A stretch of DNA of 35,762 nt from Vitrella brassicaformis. Its lineage: Eukaryota; Sar; Vitrellaceae. The notes under the pieces are model-generated. The model was not told the origin of the DNA. It worked only from the letters and a program-made list of their open reading frames with translations, and ran no database searches. This document shows, one piece after another, positions 10,168 through 22,400 of the stretch. The position numbers and the translations under genes are program-made. Every line of letters begins with the position of its first letter. Position 1 is the first letter of the stretch. The stretch is from positions 1 through 35,762 of the forward strand of contig CDMY01000657.1 in the NCBI GenBank assembly GCA_001179505.1, written 5' to 3'.

Positions 10168-10612
10168 CTGGTGTGCGTGAGACCTGGTTACCCATCGATG
10201 AGTGCTGTTCGTCTGTCCCTCTGCCGTACGTGTCTGTTGCCTTTCCTTTGGCTTGACTGACTGGGCAGCTTGCTTGACTCACCTAGGTGCATTCATTCAT
10301 TGCTGCCTGGGCTCCGATCGCAGCAAGGCAGGGAGGGAGGCCGATACATGTTGGGTTGCGAAACGTAGTCCAATCCATGTATGTATGTATGTATGTTGTG
10401 TGTATTTGTCGCTCGTTGAAGATACGTACATGCAGACCCTTCACACGCACAAGTCCGTCATCGTAGTGGACAATGCGGTCCGGCAATGAATGCAATGCAC
10501 CACACAAAGCGACAGAGAGGGCCAGCAACGAATGCGACAGCAGCCCAGTCCAGCATGCACAGCTTTTGAGATCTGACACGTGCATTGTCCGTGTGGAGAC
10601 ATGAACGAATCC
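10168..10612. other. Intergenic region between converging 3' ends
   Basis: These 445 bp lie between the coiled-coil gene stop and the stop of the LRR gene on the other strand. They include a (TGTA)n run at about 10377-10396 and GACA/TCAC short repeats. No coding exon is supportable. Confidence 0.6.
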
Positions 10613-10890
10613 TCACTGGTCGATCAGCAAGCTGACATTAGGTGCCTGCGGTAGATACACACTGCCGGCAGGGGCCTGCGGCACCACCACGCTCCCTGCC
10701 GGTGCAGCAGGCATCGCAGCACTCACGTTGGGCGCGCTCGGAAAGAACATACTGTCGGCTGCTGTCGGCATGGCCATGCTGACATTGGGCGCTTTCGGCA
10801 GGAACACACTGCCGGCAACAGCCGGCATGGCTACCCCTGCGGCCGGTGCGGGCGGCATGGCGACAGAGGCGCCAGGTGCGGGGGGCATGA
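10613..10890 (-). repeat. Degenerate coding tandem repeat (C-terminal tail of the LRR protein)
   Basis: About six units of 12-16 residues, each with a core like APNVSxAMP or APAGSVxxP, fill the last 85-90 residues. The DNA is repetitive too: GGCGC, TGCCGGC and AACACACTG blocks recur. The tail is rich in Ala, Pro, Val, Ser and Met and contains almost no charged residues. Confidence 0.8.
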
Positions 10891-13539
10891 CGATGCTGCT
10901 CTCTATCTCTCCCCACAGCTCGTCGGATGAACTTTGGTTCCTCTCGGCGGCCTCAGTGTGCTTATGGTGAAGTGCCGATGCCGGTGGACCTGTGGCCGTC
11001 TGGCGCTCCAGCTCCTCCATCATTTCTTCCGTCAACAACCGCCTACACACACACACACACACACACAGAAAGATGGAAGAGAGACACCCATGCAAGACTA
11101 GCGCTCGTGTGATGTGCTGACCAGTCGGTGAATGGCTCTCCGGGAATCAGCGTGTGAAAGATATGTTGACGAGCCTCGATGTCCTCCTTGTCACCGTAGA
11201 CGATGGCGGTCTTGACCTTCTCCTCGCTGCTCACCGCACTGCAGTCCAGCCACCGGAGGTGCGGCAGCCGATGAATGACCTGCATGCGGTACGCTGGCAC
11301 ATTCTCTATCGCCATTGGGGTCAGGAACAAATCGGTCAGCAATGGTAGCTTCGCCAATAGCTCCAGCTGTGCATACACATTTAAGGCGATGACGGAGAGA
11401 CAAAGGTGTCTCTGGCTGGCTCGTTGTCTATTCTCGCTCACTTGGGCGGGATGCGTGAAACGGTTGTTGCAGAGGTGCAGGGTGATGAGTTGTGCGTGTT
11501 GGCTGCCAAGCCCCTCTACCGAGTCGAGCATGTTGTCGCGGACATTGAGCTCACGCAGCTTGGTCAGCCGGCAGACACCTCCCTTCCCCTCAGCTGCCCC
11601 GCCCTCAGCACCACCCGCCAGGCTGACCAGCTGGTTGCCGCTCACGTGCAGCTCCTCGATGTTCAGATCATCCAAATTGTCAACGTAACGCAGCTGGTTC
11701 TCTGCCATTAAATGACACGAGGGAGGGGAAGATGCAAACGAGCCACGCACGCACGGACAGACATTTGGTGGGTTCATCCGTGGTCGCGTGCACCTGAGAG
11801 GTCGAGTGCTGTGAGGCCCTTGTTGGCGGCCAGGCCCTCAGAGATGGCAGAGATCATATTCCCGCGAAGATTCAGCTCTCTGGACAGACACAGACAGAGA
11901 AGCCATGAACCGCCATACATACATACTGAGAGGCCGACCTGGCCACATGTGTGTCGTTTGCTTTCCGTGTCTCTGTCTGTCACCTGAGGAATCTGTGGCT
12001 GGAGAAGTCGCCAATGGCCGTGATGTAGTTATATGAGAGGTCGACCACCTCCAGCCGCTGTGAGAAATGAAACCCGATAGAGCGCCGCAACATGTTGTGG
12101 CTCGCATTGACGTGACGCAGACGTACAAGCGGATACAGCGAGCAGAGCGACCTGATGCCAACACGCCGCCCACGCGCAAGAGACGCGAGTCAGTCAGTCC
12201 AAAAGGCACACAGCCACCTGCCTTCCTGACGTACCCACCTGAGCCGATTGTGCGAGACATCGACGTACTGCAGGTTGATGAAGGCCTCCAGGGGATCGAT
12301 TGTCGTCAACCCCATATCACCAAGGTCAGCCTGAAAGCCACACAAACGAAGGATAGTCGTGTATGTGCATGACTTACTGACTCCCCCCTTCCCCCACCTA
12401 CCCACCCTGAGATAGGCGTGCGATCCGTCGGGTGTCGGTCCAAGCAGTGACAGCCGGGATGGAATGTCGGCCACGGTCAGCGGTGTCTCATCGGCCTCCA
12501 TCACCACCATTTCATCCAAATTCTTCAGACGGTCGATCTGCATGGAACAACGACAAAAGAATTTATGGGAGGGGGGGGGGGACTTGTGCGTAGAGACACT
12601 CTTTAGAACGGAGCTCACCCTCAGAAGGCCGGATGTGCCATCCACGGCAGACGGCGGCCGGCGGTCGAAGTCTCGCTGCAGCTGCTCTAGCCGCTGGTCC
12701 TCAAGTTCACGAGCCGCTAACCTGATTAATCATCATCGCACTAGCGATCAGCGGCTTCCATGACGGATGTCCCTGTGTGTACGATCCTACCTCTGTCTCT
12801 TCTCCTGCTCAAGTGCATGTCGGTGTCCACGTGCCAGCTCTGCCATCTTCCTGAGTACGTCCCCCATAGTTGTCGCTGGTGTCATGCCCCCACCGGCCGC
12901 AGGTGCCTCGCTCGGTGACACACAGCACTCCAGGTATCCCTGTGCACCAATCTCCCTCAGCAAGTGGCGAATGGTCTCGTCGTCGGCTGGCTGACCCTTC
13001 GACATAGCGGCGTGGGTGTCCACGAGCCTCACGAGCATCACAGGGACCGTCAGCCCCATTCCTCGCAGCATAGGCACCCACTTGTCGCGAATCCGGCAGT
13101 AGTCAACAGGCGATGAGTGGATGAATGCTAGCGCCTCGGTGACTCTCAGGACAGGGTAGTTCTGCCTCCCCACTCTCCCACCCACGTCAAGGGCCGCCGC
13201 AGAGGCACCCTCTGACTCGACTCCTGCCTGCACCGAACGGGTTGCATCTGACTCAGCGACCTCTTCTTCTCTCCACGCTCTGTAGTCGAACACTCTCACC
13301 GACACCGTCTCCTCCGCTTTGCCGTGAGCCGCCTGTGTGCCTCGGGAGGAGACTACCACATCGGTCTTGAATGAGGGAAGCGATGATTTGGACGTGAGCT
13401 GCTCGGGGACCTCGATGGGCTGTGTGCGGTCGCGGCTCTTGGCGAAGGGATGCAGGGGGATGAGGGCTCTCGTCTGCGCTGACTGGACCTCCTCGCTCGA
13501 CGCGAAGAAACACAGACGGTACTCGTCATCAAACGACAT
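10613..13539 (-). CDS. Leucine-rich-repeat protein with N-terminal degenerate Rho-like domain
   Basis: Nine exons join in phase (13539-12791, 12721-12619, 12537-12406, 12330-12239, 12151-11984, 11879-11794, 11701-11442, 11366-11122, 11042-10613), giving 754 residues. The start ATG 13539 (MSFDDEYRLCFF) is the first Met in frame. Residues about 60-245 resemble the second half of a Rho-family GTPase: NYPVLRVTEALAF, then RDKWVPMLRGMGLTVPVML, then EIGAQGYLECCVSPSE, matching the Rho pattern around IGAFGYMEC. No P-loop GxxxxGKS/T is visible, and LVRLVD stands where NKxD should be, so nucleotide binding is doubtful. A short coiled helix follows (RLAARELEDQRLEQLQ). Residues about 290-600 hold SDS22-like repeats: LQYVDVSHNRLR, LEVVDLSYNYITAIG, LRELNLRGNMISAIS, IEELHVSGNQLVSL and LRELNVRDNMLDSV. 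The tail is a degenerate Ala/Pro/Val repeat. Function unknown; a protein-interaction scaffold is likely. Confidence 0.87.
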
Positions 13540-13789
13540 GCCGGCTGCCGCCGCCAGGGGGAAGCACGCCTGACAGACGCCTTGCAATGGGGGCCTTTGC
13601 AATGCTTAAGCTCGCGGCCCCCAGCGTCTTGTCGTCTCCGTTGGATGGAGCCTGAACCTGTGAGGGATCCACTGCGCCAACAAGGCTCATGTGGTACCCC
13701 CAAATCCATCACTTAACTAAGGATCATGATCGCTTGCCAATGTACTGTGGCGGGGGCTCTGTACTCAGACGTGTTGCGCACTTCAGAGG
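13540..13789. promoter_or_regulatory. Divergent promoter region, LRR gene / UBXN11-like gene
   Basis: These 250 bp lie between divergent start codons at 13539 (minus) and 13790 (plus). An in-frame extension of the LRR protein to a TTG at 13602 is open but has no ATG. No core promoter motif was recognised. Confidence 0.5.
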
Positions 13790-16700
13790 ATGGGAGCGAG
13801 CATTCAGCAAGCATCCCTTCCCCACCCGACCTTCAACTTGACACCCTCGTGTCAAGACACATATTCAGGCAAGCAAGGAAGAAGAGACGGCAACAATGCA
13901 CAAACGTTGCACATTCATGCTTTCAGGGACCTTCAGCATGACCTCTCCCGGGTGCAGTCCTATCCAACGAAGCTGCCTACATCTGCCGTTACACCACAGA
14001 AGCTGGAGCTGAGGCGGCGACTCGTCCAGCAGCACACAAAGCCGCCCCCGAAGCTCAGATCACGACCGGCCAACCCCACGGCTGCTGACAGCCGACGACC
14101 GCAAGACAAGGGAGGGGGAGTCGTCAGCGAGCATGGGTCCAAGGCTCGGGGAGTCAATAAGAGAGACAAGGCGATTGACAGCCCCCCATCGCCGCCCCAG
14201 CATGTACGGCCTGGGCGTGCCGACGGTCCTCTCAAGGGGGCTGGTGACGGCGATGTGTTCGCGAGCGTGGTCAAGAGACTCAGACTCGTGGAAAAAGAAA
14301 ATGCCGAACTGAAGACAAGGCTGGCGGACAAGGTGTGGATGAGAACCGTCAATTTTGCTTGTGGTCAACCCTTCTTGCATGGTGCAGGAGAAGGACCTCG
14401 CGGCGATGTGCGAGAGGGAGCGATTCCGTGAAGACATGTTTGACGGTTCCGTAGCAACCGATGCAAATGTTGAGAGGGATGATGGCGGTGCGGTCCGTTT
14501 GGCGTACAAGTATTTGGAAGAGAAGAAACAGCTGAAGAATGAGGTACACAGGTGAGGGACGCCTCCGTTCCCGGACTATGGGACACCCAACCATCTCTCT
14601 GATGTGCAGCTGGCAATTATGCGCAAGTACTTGGCATCCTATGGAGTGACATGGAATGAAGGCGGGCGAGACACCGATCTAAGGGCAGCAGATGAGCTGT
14701 CCATCGCCAGCCTTGGGTATCAGGGGGAGTTTGATGCTGAAAGGGCGCTGCAGGACCTCAAACAGACCGAACGTGAAGGAAGAGACCAAAGGTGAGACGA
14801 TACTCGCTCCTTTCGGGGAACAAGCGGTGGATACTGCATGCTGTCTCAATCATTTGCTGCTCCTCTCAGGTTCCGTCCTCCTTCGTTGTTGGATAAGGGC
14901 CACCCCGTTCAGCGTCATCGGCGTCTCCACCTGAACCGATGCGTCTCCAACCCTCCGGAAAACAGCGACACGCCCGCCCCCGCTGCACCCTTCCCCCCGC
15001 CCCTGTCTGCACGGGGGCCTAGGGAGAAACCTCACGCACCGCCATCATACATGGGCGGCAAACGGTGGTATCCGCCAAGACATATCGGCCCCCTGCAGCC
15101 ACTGGATAACGAGGGTGCTGCTGCTGCTGGAGTTTCGGATGTGCTGCTATCACCAATTCATGAGGAGCGCTCATCGGCTCACGAGCATGCGCTGGTCGAC
15201 TTCAACAGAATACAGCGGGCGGTGGCTGAGCTCAACCTCATGGCCGGTGGGTGCGTCAGCGCTTGCAATGAGAGCTGGCTGTCGGTCTCCCCACTGACGT
15301 GTCTCCTTTGTATGCAGGCGAGGATGAGCCAGCAGATGCAGCAGACGATAGAGAAGAATCCGATCTCTTTGTGCAGTCCTACGGCATCATGCGTCTCCGC
15401 CACTCACCCAAGCCTGCTGCTGCTGGCCCCTCACTTCCTCTCATCTTCTACTCGAATGGTCTTCATCTGGATCCTTTGCACCGGCCGTTCTACCCGTATT
15501 CCCATCCGCAGAGTCAGCAGATCCTGCGAGACATACTGGAGGGCTACTTCCCATCTGTGCTGCAGCAGACGTATCCTGAAGGAGGTGAGGACGCCACCAA
15601 GAACCTCACGACACAATACGCAGACGTACGTCGCATGACATATCCTTCACGCCCATCTTGTGTATCAGTTGCCCTTGCTCCCATAGACAAGACGCTGACA
15701 GAGTACCGCCCCGACGCTTCTGCAGTCACTGCGAACTTGCGCGACACGGCCGGCTCGCGAGTGTGTTATGGTGATCAATGGCGCAGGTTCCCTGAGGTAG
15801 CCCCACTCATCGAGCGTCAGCAGCAGCCGCACATCGACCAGGGACTCAGACGAGTCACTAACAAATCCAACAAGGTAATTTGCTCACAGAAACAGGAGAG
15901 TTTTAAACTTGGCGCGTACGCTTTGCTCTTCAGGATCAATTTCTGCAGCGGCTACCGAAGCGTGTCATACGAGGGGGTAAGCAACCTAAGAAAATCGAGC
16001 CATCTTCGTTTTGTGTGTCCGTGTCTGCACGTGTTGGATGGATGGATGGATCGATGCATGGCGTGTATGCAGGGGTGATAGTGGAAGTGCGTTCTGAGAT
16101 AGCTCGGCAGCTGGACCACCAGCCCCTGCCCAACATTCTCCATCACACGCCGAGGCAAGGCAGCCAGCAGCAGAGGAGAGAACAGTGCGCACGGGCCGCA
16201 GACGCGCGGATTGGGAGTGGTGCTGTCGCTCCTGACACGGATAGCGAAAGGCAACGCAGGCTGCGCATCCAAAAGGAGCCGAGAAGGACCCCTGCCCATC
16301 ATGGGCTGAGGAATGGTGTACGGCTGCGTGTGCAGTGCAGGGGCTGGGACGAAATTCCGCCGACAACAGCGCCGCTGGAGATCGAATATGATGTAAGGAT
16401 GTGTCAGTGTATGTCTCCGGCCTGTGTGTGATGGATGTGTGTTCTGCATGCAGTCAGCGTCTTGGTCTAGAGCCACCATCGAGGAGCTTATCAGCGCCGT
16501 CCTTGACAACCGGTGAGTAACCGAGGGATGCTCAGCAACTCACACAGTGAGGAATGACTATTGTGATGTTGCTCAGGTGCGATTGGGTGAGACAGGGCTC
16601 ATCGGCCTGTGATTTGGTGTTCCCATCTGTGAGGCCGCCCCACGTCGTCTCACGCATCACACTCGCAAGAGACGCGGGTGGAGACACATCGACAGTGGCG

Positions 16701-16875
16701 AGCGGTCAATGGAAATTGCTTTCTTCGATCCTACAAGGTGCGGTGCGTGTGACATACACACGCACATCCGCACGCGCATGGATACACCATGGCCCGCGTA
16801 CGTATCGTGCGTGTGCTCTTGTGGTGTGCTGCAGATGCACGGGGGTCGTATGCGGTGTACTTCAGCCTCTTCTGA
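13790..16875 (+). CDS. UBXN11: UBXN11-like protein with SEP and UBX domains
   Basis: Eleven exons join in phase: 13790-14332, 14388-14543, 14610-14791, 14870-15246, 15318-15584, 15669-15874, 15934-15976, 16073-16392, 16454-16512, 16577-16737 and 16835-16875 (784 residues). UBX proteins are usually adaptors of the p97/Cdc48 AAA ATPase; UBXN11 (Socius) in animals is linked to Rnd GTPases and actin. Diagnostic segments are a coiled helix with KRLRLVEKENAELK, the family motif MRKYLASYGVTW, and a SEP domain at about 458-510 (LPLIFYSNGLHL, RDILEGYFPSVLQQTYPEG). Then come QFLQRLPKRVIRGG and a C-terminal UBX-like fold (650-784) containing RATIEELISAV. The region from 250 to 455 is Pro/Arg-rich and low in order. 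The UBX part is divergent, with a long insertion before its first conserved strand. The N-terminal 60 residues are weakly supported; the start could differ. Confidence 0.87.
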
Positions 16876-17711
16876 CTGACCAGCTAATTATTTAGCTAGC
16901 CAGCAGAATGATGTGACATCAAATGTCTGAGCGACAGACACGTCATTAAGGACTAACGGTGTCATTGATGGGTGTGTCTCCGTGCCCTGAAGACATGGCC
17001 TATTCACCGTCTTCCACACACAGCCAACCACAGTGGAGATGCATCAAAATTTGAGACAGACAGCATCCACCAACCGAGGGTCGTCATCACTCCCGCCCTT
17101 TATGCTCCAAGCCCCTCTCCCGTGTCCCACCCTTGACCTCTCAGCCTCTACTGATGGCCCCATCCTCTTTTGCACCCGCTCTGTCTGGCATCTAGTGCAT
17201 GACAAGGCGCGATGGATGCAGCTGGCGGTGCGGGGATGGTGGAAGGGGGCGGATTCTCTCTCGCTTCACGGCACTTGTTAGTCTTTTTGACGCGGCCCGG
17301 CCCTTCCCATGGAGCCCGCTGCCTATTGTGGATGCCGTAGGACTCATCGAGCCGATAAAGCATCGCCGATGCATCCTGACTAAGACCATGACCTGTACAC
17401 AAGGCGAGGCGCACTATGACTCTGACAAGCCCTTGAGTTTGCATCGATCCTTTCGTCCTCACCGAGTCTTCTTGGCCATAAATCCCTCGCCTTGCTCCGG
17501 ACCAGCTCATCCGCCCACCAGCCTTGGTGTCTCGGCCTGGCTTGTCTGTCGTAGCTGCTGGCGCTGCCACTGTCGCAAGCCGAAGAATCTCGAATCGACG
17601 ACGCCCGGCTAAGACTGCTGGCAGGGGGCGGTGCGTGACTACGACGCACATCTGAGCAGTCAGTTTCATGCTGCTCTGAGGGACAAATTGTACAAGATCA
17701 ACCACTGTGTA
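16876..17711. other. 836-bp stretch without an assignable gene
   Basis: This lies between the UBXN11-like stop (16875) and the probable stop of the next minus-strand gene (17712). It presumably contains both 3' untranslated regions. On the minus strand there is a 173-codon intron-free frame from ATG 17669 to a stop at 17148 (starting MKLTAQMCVVVTH); the plus strand has overlapping frames at 17033-17281 and 17199-17612. None shows a known motif or a splice-linked continuation. All are Arg/Ser/Pro-rich, as expected of chance frames in GC-rich DNA, so no gene is called. Confidence 0.4.
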
Positions 17712-19340
17712 CTAGCGTGCATGCCGCCTACGTATATTGTAGAGGTCTCTGTGCTTGGCCCTCGACCCCTTAGGTGTAGCATCGACGACAAAAGGGGACT
17801 GCATCGACCCAAAAAACAAATCGCCATATGGACCCCTGTATAAATCGACACAGGCTTACCTTTGAGCGACATTTGAGGCGGCAAGCTGGCAGATTCAGCC
17901 GAGCAGCCAAGGCACTGAATGGACCGACACATGGATATAGGACGGATGTGTCCACGGACACCTTTGCAGGTAACCTACTGAATGTTCTGGGGGGGCAGCG
18001 ATTGCACAAGGCCGCCAAATAGGTAACTGAGGCGACCGTAAACGCGCTCATCAATGGAAAGAAGGAATACTTGGTTCTGCCTGACCCCACCGGATTTGCC
18101 TGGCACTCGTTTCAGCTCTGCTACGTCGCCATCAACGGCATCGACCTCATAATGCGGGTCTGATAGACCCTCCTGCCAGGAGACACGACCAGAAGCTGAG
18201 CCGGTGATGATGTGCCGATGCGTCACCCGCACCTGGAGACTCCTCCCCTGGGCATCGCACTCCAGCTGCCGGCGCACACGACGCAGCGTACGCACATTCT
18301 GCACGCTCACACAGAGAAACGAAGGAAACATTGCATGCATAGGTGCTAGCTATGACCCATGGATTCAGGGTTGCACCTTTCGTATCTCGGAGTCATTCAA
18401 ACTCGGCACGTCTGCAATCACAGGGAAATCGCCGTTTGATCACACACAGACAGGCAGCAAGGCTTCACGCAGGCAGGATGTGGAGCAGGGCAGGCGGGGC
18501 CCTGTTGTTGTGAGCATTACCACCGTCGCCAACTGTGTTGTGTGCTGAGGGCACTGCTGATGAGCAAGTAGCTGCTGAGGGTGAGACACGGCTCTGAACA
18601 CAGTGGCAATGGAATGACAATGTGGAAGAAAGTCATGCCCATCCGATGGGTGCAATCAATCTTGCCTGTCTCTCGAGGCCATCCAGAAGGGTCTGCAATG
18701 GGAGTACTGGGCCTTCACTCTCTTCTTCAACTTCGACCTGCAACACACACATGCATACATATGCAAACCTGTTCCACTCTTGGGTATACATTGCGTACAC
18801 CCGAGGCAGTGGCGTCATCACTTCCAATCTTCATGCCCTCCCTTATTTGCATGAGCCGGTCGGCAGTCTTGGCCAGCTCACTGCCATTGAAGGTCCGCCA
18901 CAAACAAAAACCATCGACGCGAGACACCATGAAGAGAAATAGATACATGTGCACTTCGCTGTGTGTACCGATGGCGGCTTACTGCTGGTGCTGCCGGAGC
19001 TCTGATGTGACGACTGCATCAGACAAAAGAGCAAGGGAGCCACCGAGACAGCCCTAAACACACAAACACAAACATACGCGCTGAGGGGGATTTTGATCGT
19101 CTCTCTCATGCTGCATGTGTGTTCCTAGCTCACGATGGCTTGATGTACAACAAACAGAGCCGATTTTGTTGTCCTCTCCACTTTCTTTGCAATGCACCGG
19201 CCTTCAAACTCCTCAGAGTCTCCCCCTTTGCCCTTCGGAGACGACGAGTGAGACGGGGCACGAGTTGCGTCAAAATTGGGCATTTCATGAGATTCAAAAC
19301 GTTTCTTTTCCAAATGTACAGAACGCCGTTGTCGATGCAT
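17712..19340 (-). CDS. Hypothetical protein, spliced, family not recognised
   Basis: Nine exons can be chained in phase (19340-19134, 19053-18983, 18880-18799, 18737-18666, 18593-18521, 18411-18377, 18298-17979, 17914-17860, 17798-17712), giving 333 residues. Exons 1-4 and 7 look convincingly coding; exons 5, 6 and 9 are less certain. The N-terminal half includes AKKVERTTKSALFVVHQ and ELAKTADRLMQIREGMKI, a helical pattern that loosely recalls SNAP-25-like SNARE helices, although no complete SNARE motif or membrane anchor is visible. An acidic patch follows (VEVEEESEGP). The C-terminal half has NVRTLRRVRRQLECDAQGR and HYEVDAVDGDVAELKRV and ends in a basic tail. The intron after exon 4 would use a GC donor (CAG|GCAAGA). 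The start may instead be ATG 19283. It diverges from the LRR-kinase gene. Confidence 0.5.
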
Positions 19341-19452
19341 ACCCGTCCCTTACGGACCCTCGAGAAGGAGTGTTGCGAGCTCGGGCCCGCCAAAGAAGGC
19401 GATCGAGCAATGAATCGAGGCGTTAATTATCGATGGATAGAGGCTGAGTTTG
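19341..19452. promoter_or_regulatory. Short divergent promoter region (112 bp)
   Basis: The ATG at 19340 (minus) and the ATG at 19453 (plus) are 112 bp apart. If the minus gene starts at 19283, the gap is 169 bp. A possible exon ending FDDR precedes a donor-like GTGATG at 19461, so the kinase-gene start is not fully settled. Confidence 0.4.
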
Positions 19453-22400
19453 ATGACAGGTGATGGGTGCTGGCCGCGGCCACTCGGTCCTCCGTCGACT
19501 ATTGAAGACATTCGTGGTCTTCTTGACCGCATCTCCAATGGCCGGGCTGAGCGGGAGATAATAGTGGATTCGGGATGGCTGGCCCACAAACAGCTGTTCA
19601 AAAGGCTAGTGGAACTCATCCAAGCCCAGCACTGCACTCCAAGGCGGCTGACGGTGGCTGATGCAGCATTTGCAGTGGCTCAGCTGCCGGTGCTTTGTGC
19701 GGCATCTCCGCTGCCGGAGGCCCTCGTGCTCAAGAGCATCGGGAATCTGTCCACCAACAAGAAACTGCAGGGTGAGATGCAAGATCACCGACACGTTGAA
19801 ATAGGGACAATTCTGTGTGTTGCAGAACAACTCCTGTCGACGTTCCAGGGCCTCTCTCTGACGGAGCTGGGTAAGTACGCCTGTACGAGTGGGATGACCG
19901 TGCCAATCCCCTCTGTTGATGGCCGTGCCCATTCCCTCTGTTGGTAATGTGTGCAGGCCTTGTGGACTGTGGTGTGGACGATGAGTGCTTGAAGACACTA
20001 GCGGGGCCCCTGGCCGCAATGCCCTCCCTCAATCGCCTCAATGTCAAGGTGATTGAGGGAGAAGCACTGCAAAACACCCCCAGCATTGGGCCAAAAACAG
20101 TACCACACATGGATGGATTGATGACGTTCATGTTCTCTGTTCTCTGTACACCAGGGCAACTCCCTGACGTCTGAGGGTGGTGCGAAGGCTCTCTACGAGC
20201 TGGTCTCTGCCCGCCGCTCTTCTTCGGCTTTCACCCATCTGGCGCTGGGGCGAAATCGCTGGACACTGGAGAGCCTCAGACGCACCCTGACGCACTGCAG
20301 GAACACACTGGGTGAGAGCCCCCTACGGGGCACCCTCCCCCTGATATTCTTTGTTGTCGTGACTGTGTTTCAGTGGCATTGGACATCAGTGAGCTGTACG
20401 TAGGTCCCCGGGACTCCTCTATCGTAGCACAGGTGCGCACGGCATCCACCACACAATGATGATGATTTGGTGAGGGATCGCCTTTTTTCCTGTTTTTGTC
20501 AGCTGTGTCGGCTTCAGCAGCTCCGTGTGTGCAAGTGCGGCATCACCAGCGCACGGGACATGCAGAAGCTGCTCTCGCCTATCGCACCCACGCTCACACA
20601 CCTCGGTACACACCAACAATCGCGCAGGGAACACACACACGCACTGCACTGCTCCATTGCTTGGCATTTGTGTGTTGCAGACGTTTCTGAGAATGCGATA
20701 GGTGACAGTGGTGTTGAGCACATCGCACACTCCTTCGGCAAGGCAGCAAGGTCAGAGTTGCTGCACTCCCCGGAGTGCACGAGCGGAGGTCACATCGCAT
20801 CAATCTTGCGCCTCTGCCCGCCTGCAGTGACGGCATGTGTGTTCTGCAATACATCGACATCTCTAGAGTGGACCTGTCGGCACACGGTCAGCAGAAACAC
20901 GACAGCAAGGAGAAGTGTTCACACGGGAGTGTGTGTTGAATGTTGTGTCTTCAGGCGCTCGCGTGGTGTGTCATCTGATTGAGACCGCCCCGCTGCTGGA
21001 GAGCATCCACATGGACGGCATCATTTCATCTCAGACGCACACGACACTGGGTGGGGGAAAACGGGAAGCAAGCGTAAAGGTTTCTTCACTGACTGGTCAC
21101 ACCCTGTCCATGTTGACACAGGCCATGCTGCCATGTCTCGGGCGGAGGAGCACAACCTAGCGAAGGAGCTGGTCGGCGCCCTCGAGCAGCCCAGCTGTCG
21201 CATCACCGACCTGACGGGTGTCAACCTCTCTCTCGGCATGCCAGAGGGTGAGAAACAAAGGAGAGAGAGGACATGAAGACTGTGACGAATGGGCCTTATT
21301 CGCTGAATGGACCTTGTGTGCTCCGTCAGGGACGGTCGAAGCCTCTGCTGGCAACAACGCTGCAGTCATCCAAGTGCTGAGAGGAGGCGTCGATGCACCC
21401 ATGGACGACGCTGCTGCCGCTGCCGCGGCTCCACCGCCGCCCCTCTGCGTTTTCCAGTTCCCCCAGGACGCCATGATGATGGAGGACGAGCCAGCACCCC
21501 CACCGGCACCTGCATTCCGCGAACCCGTCTTCGCCCGGAAGGAGCAGAGAGGGACGGGGGCGAGTGGGGCGGCGGGGGACGTGTCTCTGCTGCGGTGTTT
21601 GTTCGACAGCCCGCGGTTGACGGGCACGTCAGGGCTGATTCGTCTGCTGCAGGGGCCAGTCGAGCACCAACTCTTGGCATTCAAGGTGATTGATTGATGA
21701 GACAGGGATACAGGGAAATATACACAATTTACACAACTGGCCTGGTGCATGACTATGTCCCTCTCCTTGTGCAGCTCATCCTCCAGCATGCGTGTCCGGT
21801 GACCCACAACGATATCGAGATGCTGATGCAACTGCAGGCCAACCACAACCTCTCCCAAGACTTTAGATACCTCCTCGGTCCCACCAGACTTTAGATATAT
21901 CCTCTCCCACAGCCTTACATGCAGTGCTGGTGGGACTTGTTCTTTGTTTCCGCTTTGTGGCTCAGACACAGTCATGGAGGAGCTGCCGCTGCGCAACCAC
22001 ACACTCAAATACATGGCAAGTGACACTCAGCCAGATGAATGGACAGCCAAATGTGCGTGGTACGGCTGAGATCGTGTGTATGCATGCTGTGTCGACTCTC
22101 AGAGGAACAACTCGCTCGACTTTGATGATTCCATTACCGATGGCCAGCCATTCTATGACGCAGGACCGAATGCAAAGGTAAACGTGGCCTGCGACGTTTA
22201 CCTGCCTACCCATTGCCTACCAATCCTCTGATCTCTCTGGTTGGTGATGCATGCAGGGGTTGAGCGCTCTCGACTACCGCCTCGAGTGGCTGAGGCGCCA
22301 TGGCCGTCTGCCCCACAACCCCCCGCCACAGCCGGCTCGCCAACCCAGCACACCCGAGAGGCGCCCTCGAGCTCCTCCACCGGCCCTCCAGGAGTCGCCT

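Noticed and set aside
13540-13602. N-terminal extension of the LRR protein to 13602
   Set aside because: The first codon there is TTG; the first ATG in frame is 13539.
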